NCBI GenBank assembly: GCA_033980235.1
Contig: CM067064.1
Coordinates: 28,273,781-28,337,780, forward strand
DNA from: Diadema setosum
Lineage: Eukaryota > Echinodermata > Echinoidea > Diadematoida > Diadematidae
Direction: 5' to 3'
DNA length: 64,000 bases
A program made the position numbers and the translations under genes. The stretch's first letter is position 1. Each line of letters opens with the position of its first letter. Positions 55,354 to 64,000 of the stretch are shown here, piece by piece. Below the pieces are notes generated by a model that was not told where the DNA came from, ran no database searches, and was given only the letters and a program-made list of their open reading frames with translations.

Positions 55354-57424
55354 CATGCAGCCATTATCCTATTGTTTTTGTTGTTGTTGCTGTTGTTGCA
55401 TACCTTTCAGGCATTGTGTGGCTATATGCTCATGATGTAATAGGTTTTTCACACTCAGCAGCCAGTAATTACGGCGATGAATCAACTGCCAATAGATGTT
55501 TCCCGGGGGGGGATTTCGTAAACGCGATGCTAGAACGCTTCCCTCCAGGTCGGGATCGCCCCACTTTCCGGCCATCCACTCAGCATGTAATACCAGTCGG
55601 TGCAAATAACAGCCATGCTCTACTTAACTGTCATTAAGTATTCTTGATATTGTCTGCCATGGCACCCGTAAAGTACTTAAGGAAGAGACATTGTTATCCA
55701 GCAGGTCTGTGGAAGACGATTTATACTTTCTGAGGGGCCAGGTAGAGAGCCTTTGATGCTGCATTTCTCAAGCACAAGTCCAACCATTCCCTCCCCCCCC
55801 CCCCCCCCATCAAATGTATGCATACTACCAATAGCAGTCAGGTAAAAGACTGCTCTGCTATATACAGAAAATTTAAAAGAAAAATAGAAGAAAAAGTAAT
55901 ACTTCTAGTGACACTTCTTGGATGAGGCATAAAAAACCCTTAAAAATAAATGAGTTAGTGGTAGTAGATGAAAACAGTATCTGCTGTTCACTATCAACTT
56001 TCAGGATTACATCTCAGTGAGCCATTTTTGAAAGCCCATGACCCAAACTGCTCATCTACCCTATAATGATCTACTTCTATAAATATGTTTCATCTCCTCT
56101 CATTTCCATGCTTACTAATAGCTTGCCTATTTCCCCTTCCAAGTAAGGTTACCAAAACACAAAATGAAAACCACTTTCCATTCCTTTTACTGAGAATGAG
56201 GCCAAGCAAATCCACCCATCATGGGACAAGGGTATGTTTGTGAGTCAAAGAAAATAAAAATCACCAATGGCGTCTGATGTAAACATTACCCTAAATACAT
56301 CTACTATCTCTCTAATACACACACCCCAAATTGGCTGATGACTGAATGCTTCTCATTATGAATGACATTCAATATAATGACACATGGCTGAAACATGACA
56401 CAGCGCTAATGACCTCTCATCTCCATACGTAAGAGCAAGCAGACCGGTGACATTTCAGTTCTGTAACATCCTTCTGCCTCTCACATGAGCGTCATGCGCC
56501 TTTCTGCATGCTGCTCGGGAACAATGACGTAAATGTCCCATCCAATCCTTCAGCTTATAAATGAAACAAAATACAACGAAAAGCTTAACACAGATAAATG
56601 GATGCAAGGTACATGATTGAATAAGTTATAAAACAAACATGGTGATACCTGCCAAGCAAAGGGCTCTTATTTTGCCATGTTTCCCAACTGAGCTACCTGT
56701 TTGCCGAGGAAAAAATTGGCTCACGAGAGTGCTGATGGTATCTGACAAGCTCTAACACCACTGTCAGTTTTAAGCAGGTTATCTCTCTCTGTCTTTCTTT
56801 CTTTCTCTCATTCTCTCTCTTTTTATCCCTTTCTCTCACATGCCTAAACTCATATCATTACGGAATGTCGTAATAGTCAGCACTGACATCCGACCACTCG
56901 TGGAGCGCCCTGCATTTTCGATAATTTTCCACCCAACTTGTCGTATCCCGCCATCCCTCCCGGGGATAAAGAATCAAATTTTATTTTCCCCGTTCCGTGT
57001 GCCAATACATTGATCTGGCTGAACATGCTGCCCCGCTTGCTTCACTGTGTCTCCTCCCCCCCCCCCCCCTTCTAACTTCATAAGACTGTAGCCATCTTCA
57101 GAATGGTCAAGAAACGTTCTTGCAATGGCAGTTGGAATGCTGAATTACGATTATAATTACAAGAATTATCTTCAATACACATGACCGAGAAAGGCTTCGC
57201 GGATCCTGCAATTTTGAATTTCAGAGCAAGGGGAGAAGGTGTGGCTTCTTTCCGAGCTCCAATCAATCACATGTACGTGAGTGGTAGCTAGTGCGCGTTT
57301 TGACTGCAGTGTGAGCATTTTAGGAGCACAGTTTTTCTGCAGAAGTATTTGAAAGGCCACCAAAAACTCTGCCCCAAAAAAACACAATTTGGAGGATAAT
57401 CAGTACACATGACTGTTTCGTTCC
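55354..57424. other. Unique non-coding DNA
   Basis: No gene recognised. Contains (TTG)n (55374-55400), a poly-C tract (about 55791-55809) and another (about 57054-57069). Complex GC-richer patches at 55480-55600, 56440-56540 and 56870-57010 may be conserved. Frames there lack domains. Confidence 0.45.
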
Positions 57425-57655
57425 ATAATTCTGGAGGATCGTGATTGGTAAAACACCTCAGGCCTGTCATTTGAATCACAATTGGAATTACAAAACAAAT
57501 GACCCTCTATGATTCCAGTTTGCATACACATGGCAAAAATGCATCATTTGAATCAGGATTTTAGCGATGCATAATTATTAGAATCATGATTCTAATGATG
57601 CATCATTATAATCATGATTCAAATCTTGCACTCTCGGTACGTGTGAAAACAGTCC
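57425..57655. repeat. Palindrome cluster with AATCATGATT words
   Basis: Contains a 20-bp perfect palindrome ATTAGAATCATGATTCTAAT (57577-57596), overlapped by a 16-bp perfect palindrome TAATGATGCATCATTA (57593-57608). Further GAATCA/TGATTC words lie on both sides. It may be the core of a foldback element; 'cggtacgtgtgaaaacagtc' at the right side looks like a terminus, but no matching left end was found. Confidence 0.7.
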
Positions 57656-57880
57656 CTGATAAGTTTCTTCCTGCCTTCATCACAAATCATCTCACCTGAC
57701 AATGAGTTCGATAAAACTTTCATGCCCAGCGTAAACTGGCAACTTATTGAAGCTGCCCATGAGGGCTCGGAACTCCAAAACATCCACCTCACTCGGAAAG
57801 AAATTTTCTCCCAAACGACGTGTGAATTTCACAGGCAAAATAATAACATTTGATATGATGGAAATATGCCACAATTTTCT

Positions 57881-57884
<4 letters not shown>

Positions 57885-57923
<39 letters not shown>
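57885..57923. repeat. (CT)n microsatellite
   Basis: About 19 perfect CT units. Confidence 0.97.
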
Positions 57924-57928
<5 letters not shown>

Positions 57929-59001
57929 TAGGCATGCCATTTTGTAACACTAGAGATATTTCACAATATACCATATGCATTACTTATAGGATTTCTAACA
58001 TTGGATAGGATGTGAAATCAACCCCTGAGAAAAACAACTGGTGTCCACTCACACTTGTACAACAAATTTTATAATGATAAGTATCTTATGTAGTGAAATA
58101 AATGAAAACTGATATATATCCTGTTTGCTCAGGTGGAATTTTTTTTCTCACCATACTGTGGGAGAATCAAGCTTTTCTTTTTTACTTTACAGTCCTGCCC
58201 TTCAGGTGTAAAGTTCAGATACAGTCTAAAATGAGTCCTTTAATCCCCTCTCTGCTTTGCATGGATTGAAGGTGATCCACTTCCATCAAGGCACAGTGAT
58301 GTGGGATGGGAGATGGAGATAGCCAATATATCTTGTGAATTTATCTCCACCCACCATTCCTAAGTAAATCTGATTTGTTGAAAATGAGTATAAGATGTGG
58401 GATGAATTTGTAATACTTTCCCAGTTATCAAAAAATCTGCACTTTTTTTTTCTTCCCCCATCAGAGCCATCACTGCTCAGATGAAAACTCACGTATGCAG
58501 AAATACCTCCCTCCTGTAGAAAGAAAGACTAAAATTTCCTGGAGGGTAACAGATTAATTTGGAAATTGAGGTTTCCTATACAATGCACTAATAGACAGCT
58601 AGGGGAATGTGGCAATTTGTCTTGTCAAAAAGTGGTATTTTGGTCAGTTGACTGCATAATCACGGTCTTGCAATAATTTAGTTAAAAGTATGCCATCCCA
58701 TACAAGTTGTAGAACATCTCACATCAAACAATGAAACAGAGGGGGGGGGGGGGGCGGTTATGTGGTTTGTGGGAGGCAGGTTATACGAAGTGCAAGAGGG
58801 CCATTACAGGCACTGCTTGATAATTTTAGAAACATTAGAATCACATATTTTTGTCTGCTTGATTAACATATGAATTATCAGAGCATATTCAACACACCGT
58901 GTAGGCCACTGTCATAAAATGGCCGTGCAATAATACACTGTATTTCGCTTCATCTGTTGCCCAAACACACATACGCCTGCTACATGTGCAAACTTTTTCT
59001 G
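57924..59001. other. Unique AT-rich non-coding DNA
   Basis: No gene recognised. A poly-G run is present at about 58741-58754. Confidence 0.5.
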
Positions 59002-59094
59002 TTAACCCGTTGAGGACGGACTGATTTTGCTACAACACGCATTTCCCATAGACACCTGCCCGAGTATACTCGGGACTCGTCCTCAACGGGTTAA
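59002..59094 (-). mobile_element. TTAA foldback MITE, copy 5 (best preserved)
   Basis: Inverted relative to the other four copies. TTAACCCGTTGAGGACG at the left (59002) and CGTCCTCAACGGGTTAA at the right (to 59094) are exact complements, with TTAA at both ends. The perfect palindrome CCCGAGTATACTCGGG is at 59059-59074. It is 93 bp. TTAA borders with CCC at each end fit piggyBac-type integration; no transposase is present. Confidence 0.95.
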
Positions 59095-59261
59095 CGAGCA
59101 AACTCTTTCTACAAGTGTAAGACACCACAGCAGAGTCTAACTTCAAATTCTAGTAATTGCTTTGTACAGCTGTTGATTATGCTGTCTCCAGATCATGATT
59201 CAACATGGATACTAATCATTGTAGTGGATGGCTTTATGTCATGTAAAATTGCACTCATTAG

Positions 59262-59312
59262 GGCCAATATTGCACTCATCTTCGATTAGTGCAATATCGC
59301 GCAATATTGGCC
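59262..59312. repeat. GGCCAATATTGC inverted repeat
   Basis: Arms GGCCAATATTGC (59262-59273) and GCAATATTGGCC (59301-59312) are exact complements. The inner sequence also pairs (GCACTcat against attAGTGC), so most of the 51 bases can fold into a hairpin. Additional 'gcaatatt' words follow at about 59321. Confidence 0.85.
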
Positions 59313-59631
59313 TCAACTCATGCAATATTCACTGATATTCCATTCACTGCCATCCAATACACCCTGGGTAATATAAATGTCACAGCGTTGAACTAAGTCT
59401 TTAAAGAATAATGACTCCTAGTGTCCTGGGAGCTCCCATCTGCCAAATTTCTCATTGGGACATTTCATCACCTCAACAAGACTGCTCCAACCCAAGGAGA
59501 GAGAGTCAAGGACTTGGAAAAGAAGGGAGATGCAAGGGAAGTACGTGGGGGAAAAAAGATAATGTATCATCTGCAACAGGCGCATTCACATGACAAATGT
59601 TTCTCACCAAAGACGCTGATGTTTACTTGTA

Positions 59632-59652
59632 CACACACACACACACACACAC
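59632..59652. repeat. (CA)n microsatellite
   Basis: About ten CA units directly upstream of the long-armed foldback element. Confidence 0.93.
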
Positions 59653-59658
59653 TAACCC

Positions 59659-60285
59659 CTTAAGAGGAAATCCAGTCCAAATTTAAGTTATTCCGTCTGA
59701 TAAAAAAGAGTAAAATTTTACTTGTTCAACTGTAAAAATTTGACTGAAATTGGATAAAAAATAAGGAAGTTACGAAATTTTGAAGTTTTGATAATTTCTC
59801 CAAAACAATTCTTGTACAGTGGGTATGAATATGCAAATGACTGAGCTACCATGTCATACCCTCACAATTTTCCATTGATCGTGTACGAAAAAAATGACAA
59901 AAATTCAATGTTTCTGTCATTGAAGTCTGAAAAATGGCATTATTCCTGGTTGAATAACTTCAGAATAGTGATCAGTTAAATATATGAAGATTTGAGCATT
60001 GGGCGTAATTGCGTTTGAATTAAAAACTAGAAATTTCACAATTTTGATTTATGTATTTAAGCTATATGGTAAGTTAATTGTGAGGGAATGACATGCTCAC
60101 TTTGCTATTTGCATAAATTCATATTGACTGTTCAAGAACTGTTTCCTCAAAAAAAAAGCAAAATTTCAAAATGTCATAACTTCCTTATTTTTCATCCGAG
60201 TTTGATCAAATCTATACCGTTGAACTCGTAATATTTCACTCTTTCTTATCAGACTAAGTTATATTTGGACTGGATTTCCCCTCTA
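59659..60285. mobile_element. Long-armed foldback element, copy 2
   Basis: A 627-bp counterpart of 22525-23098. Left terminus TTAAGAGGAAATCCAGTCC, right terminus GGACTGGATTTCCCCTCTAA. The arms pair over about 250 bases, including 'tatgcaaatgactgagc' with 'gctcactttgctatttgcat' (each in parts). It carries about 50 extra bases near the centre ('gcgtttgaattaaaaac') compared with copy 1. Non-coding. Confidence 0.88.
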
Positions 60286-60441
60286 ACAGTAAGAAAAGGT
60301 ATGTGCTCAGAATGTTTCCTCAGTTTAGGCAATCTTCATTTAATTTTCTGAATATTCATTCATTCCTCATACACTCTTCTCTTCACATCTACCCATCATT
60401 TTTTTCTCTCTTCCTCTCTCACAAATGCACACTAGTTGTAT
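60286..60441. other. Unique non-coding DNA
   Basis: CT-rich and AT-rich sequence; nothing recognised. Confidence 0.5.
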
Positions 60442-60600
60442 TCACATGTACAAAATAGCAGGATAATGATCGCGATCCATATCCCAAGATATTATGAAAG
60501 TGCTCACATGGACAGAAATAGCAGGATAACGATCGCAATCTATAAAATCTCAACGTTTTTTTTACAAGCGTTCACGAGGCCAAAAATATCCCACTAATTG
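60442..60600. repeat. ~62-bp tandem repeat with GATCGC palindromes
   Basis: Units begin TCACATGTACAAAATAGCAG (60442), TCACATGGACAGAAATAGCAG in parts (60504), and a partial TCACGAGGCCAAAAAT (60572). Units 1 and 2 share 'aaatagcaggataaYgatcgc' with only a few differences. Confidence 0.8.
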
Positions 60601-63600
60601 GCGCACTGGTGCGCTTTATTGTATGTGCTTCTTTCATTATATTTCATTCATTTTATTTCCCCTTTCATATTTGGTGTTACAAAAATTTGAATATAACAAA
60701 CAGACAAACAAACAAGAATACATGGTGTCAAATATGATGGTGGCTGAATCATGAGAAGCACAAAGTAGGCTTATTGAAAATGATCCCTTATGAAATATCA
60801 TGATGTAAATACGTGTAATCATTTATAATCATTTGTAATTGCATTGAAACAAACATGAATACAAAATGTGATAAAATTCCTGACGACTTGAAATCGAGTC
60901 AAAAAATTAATACCTGAACATTATAGGAGAAAAGAAGAAAAGAAGAAAACTCCATATTTAGATATTCATCAACGTGTATCAATTGTGTTCAATTGTGATA
61001 CAAATCTCAAGATTTGATTCTCAATAATTTGCCTACGTGTGAATCCCACTCCAGTCTCTCACTCCCTTGACACTAAAATTGAACTTGACCTTGAACCTGA
61101 CATTCTTAAATGCTTCTACATCTCATGTAATTCTTTCCTCTCTCCTAATTCAATCTCAGCCTCACCACCTGCAAAATACAACCTTTTCACTGAAACTTGT
61201 CTTCCAAGGACACGATGCACCCATGTGTACAATCTCAAAGATTACACAGTTCACTCTCAGTCCTTATTCACAGTGCCCTTTCAGTCATTCTGTAAATACC
61301 TTATTCCCAGGTAAACAAGGAATTCACAGGTGTCTTATCAAAAGCACAGCCTTTGTTTTGCGAACATTCTGACATCCACCATTCAACAGCTCGACTTTGT
61401 GTTTTGATCTACCTTCTGTTCCTTTCTCTCTTCTTCCCTCTCTCTCTCTTTCATTCCTTCTCTCTCTCCTTTTCTTTCTCAATATCTCTTCCAATCACTC
61501 GCTCACTCCGTCATTTCGGAGCACACATTCTCCCTCCTATTTATCTTGCCAAGAGTGAACTTGAAATTGAATCGATAAATTGAATTACACTGGGCAACAA
61601 CGCAACATCCAGGGGCCACCAGGGGGTGTTGCACACCAGTGGATGAAATGTACTCACTTTCCTTCCGCATGGCAATCATTTTTGGGTGTGTGCATTTCGA
61701 ACTCCGGAACAGGTGTCTGGATGTACTTTTCATCAGCAAAGGATTTTTTTTTCTCTCTCTCTTTTCTTTGTCTGTTATGTTTTTAGGCTGTGCATGAATG
61801 CTCCAGTATGTTTTCTGACGATGAATTAAAGATATCAGTCAGTGCACAAAAGAAGTATGGTAATATATATACAGAATTGCAAATGAAATTTTATTTTCCT
61901 TCCACATTGAGATGGCTGTGTACAAACAGGAAGATAATCAAATTCTACTGTTGGAAACTCTGATGCTACAACATATTACAGGTCCTGTTTAGCTTTGGGA
62001 ACAGTGATCTAACAATTTTTCAAGATATGACTTTTGATGCATATGTGTAGGTCTCTTGTACCACAAAACATCCCATCACATAAAAATTTTGCAATAAAGT
62101 CTAAAATATATGGAGATATCTGTATTTTTCTCAATAAACCGTAACTCTAGATGGTTTAGTCTGGAAGCATTTTTATTATAACTATTGTTCACATTTTGTA
62201 TATACAACAATACTTAACATCAATTTTACTGATTCACATTTTTACAGTGGTTGTTTCTATCCCTAACTCACATTTTAGAACTATTTTAAAGAACTATTTT
62301 AAAGCACTAATGCTGGTTTTTTTTTTCCTCTGCAAATGGTAAATGATGCCTTTAAAGCAAGGAACATGGAATATTCAGGTGTTATCAAACGGAAACTATA
62401 TGCACATGCATACATGTATAGCAAGTGATCACCATAGCTTGCGGTGTTGTTTTTCCAAATCTTTATTATGATATAACAGAAAGTGATCATGATGGTCTGT
62501 GGATGACGCGGTTACATTAAAAGCAGATAAATGATCTCCAGGCATATCCTTGCGTACGGAGATTATCAAATTAGTCCATAATTACTTTCATCGGAAAACA
62601 TGCCACATACACTTCAGCAACACAACATCTATTATTGATAGAGACATCAGTTTTCCATGTACATATTTTATAATACATAATTGATACTAAATGTGTACGC
62701 CTCATCATAAATTCAAAGCATGACTTGGCATGTTATTAATAATATTTACGCAATTGAAAGTGAGAAACAATGCAGAATTGACCTGAAGGGCACAAAATCA
62801 GGTACACAGAGTAATAAGTTTTTCATTAAGTTATCTCAAACTTCAGGATAAATTACAAAATAGCCCTACAGTTTATTTGGGTGGGGTTCTCAGATGACGA
62901 AACTGAAATCATAGAGCATTTCAACTTTACTCATCTTTAAACAAAAACAGGCACAGGCCAAACAATTATTCCATTTCTTCAATTAGATTGTTTGAGAAGA
63001 GCTAAATATTTCAAGGGTGTTTCTTTCTTTCTTCTTCTTCTAAATGAATTGCGGAAGGGCAAAACTTTTCATGTTTCTACATATCTTAACAGAGACAAGT
63101 TAAAATCAGGTCAATTAACACAACTTTCAACTCTCGAGAGATCGTGAGTCTGGCAAACAAAACGTCCGATGGGTCCTGAACCAACTCCTAATCAAATGAC
63201 ACAGAAATTTCTCCCGATACCAGTGACGAAAGCAAAGAGGAGGAAAATAGAGGGGGACGCTTTGAAGAAACAGCACGCAGTTTTCTTCCACTGCTTTGCA
63301 GTGCTCACAGCAAAAGCATAAATGGCGGAAACATCTACACTATAATTAGTTTCTCTCAAATGTAATTACAGTGCAGTGCTACAGGAATCGAAGCGGTGTA
63401 TTGGCAATGTGGCATTGCAAACAGGGAAGTGTTGCTCTGGAGGGCATTTAAATCAGATAGTGATGACACTAATAGTCCTACCTGTGCAATACATATACAT
63501 ACAGACCACACATACATGTACATGTATGTACACATAATACATGAATTAATCATTGTTATGCATATATCTGAAGAGTCTAATGCAAAAATTGATATATATG

Positions 63601-64000
63601 CATTTCTATCAAATTTAGATATTAGAGGTTGAAGCTACTGAAAGCAAAGAAAATTAGGATACATGATGACTTTTATTTAATGTATCTTTAAAAATATACA
63701 TGTACCCTGCCATGACAAAAGTGCAGTATCATAAAAAAAAAATGAATTTTTCTCTATTTGATGATGACCTTACTTAAAAACATTGAAAATGGCATTTTAG
63801 TGTTTTTGCATTCAAATTCTTTACAAATATGCATTTAATATCTACATATGATATGTATAATTTGGTATTTGTGCTTGTTTTATATTTAAAGTATTTGTCT
63901 GCACTCATTTTCATTCATGCTTAATGAGACAACTAACCAACTCTGACGGCAATTCATCACATTTTCCCGAAGGAAACCGATTACTGCTTGAAGATGATCC
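60601..64000. other. Unique AT-rich non-coding DNA
   Basis: No gene or repeat family recognised to the end of the window. Small low-complexity pieces include CT-rich DNA (61430-61490), T runs (61744-61753, 62316-62325) and TTC repeats (63017-63035). A GC-richer complex patch at 63130-63330 has no domain-bearing frame. Frames at 61039-61372 overlap one another and have no domain. Confidence 0.5.

Overview
This window looks like non-coding genomic DNA from a multicellular animal, most likely an echinoderm and plausibly a sea urchin. The grounds are AT-rich sequence full of microsatellites, many short inverted-repeat transposons, and no operon-like or dense coding structure. The guess of sea urchin rests on two repeat types that resemble ones I remember from sea urchins: an element with GGGCCCCATTTCATAAAA termini at 15661-15801, and a repeat ending in an 'aacctcc...gaggtaata' motif at 32725-32909. 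I recognise no host protein-coding exon, rRNA or intact tRNA gene. Almost all open frames longer than 100 codons run through microsatellites, homopolymers or inverted-repeat elements. The window is best read as intergenic or deep intronic sequence.

Layout. 1-9 kb: unique AT-rich DNA, CA/CTAT/hexanucleotide microsatellites, and the first two decayed copies of a small TTAA-flanked foldback element. 9-17 kb: a third foldback copy, a tRNA-derived SINE fragment on the minus strand (about 12.17-12.32 kb), a possible retroposed 3' end (about 14.7-15.0 kb), the GGGCCCC element, and a roughly 200-bp TIR element with 'tttcgc' motifs. 18-32 kb: the main microsatellite belt, including a 0.5-kb CTAT/CCAT array with a higher-order pattern, a 570-bp long-armed foldback element, GACA-rich decayed minisatellites, a 41-bp minisatellite and a 140-bp CATC/CTAT array. 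32-35 kb: nested repeats, then the most interesting feature, a 1,039-bp transposon (34032-35070). 35-48 kb: GC-rich islands, GACA minisatellites, a 218-bp tandem duplication, a 'tggccac' TIR element and a nested 'CCCATTCACAC' element. 48-64 kb: two well-preserved foldback copies, a 431-bp 'GTATTGGCGTAAC' TIR element, a homeodomain/TCF-site-rich island (about 53.3-53.6 kb), a palindrome cluster (57.6 kb) and another long-armed foldback element.

The standout is 34032-35070. It has 13-bp perfect terminal inverted repeats (AGGCGGGGGCGGA) and a perfect 7-bp flanking duplication (AGTGTAT). It carries a plus-strand THAP-type zinc-finger ORF whose last zinc ligand (His) is missing. An oppositely oriented fragment resembles the start of a protein family I associate, from memory only, with SWIM zinc-finger/YqaJ-like nuclease proteins. 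It looks like an internally deleted copy of a transposon that encoded two convergent genes. The second clear theme is a five-copy family of 80-98-bp elements with TTAA ends and a CCCGAGTATACTCGGG palindrome, which fits a piggyBac-type MITE.

How parts work together: no gene pathway can be described. Several islands of GC-richer, high-complexity DNA stand out from the background and could be cis-regulatory modules of a gene outside the window. That is inference from composition and motif content only.
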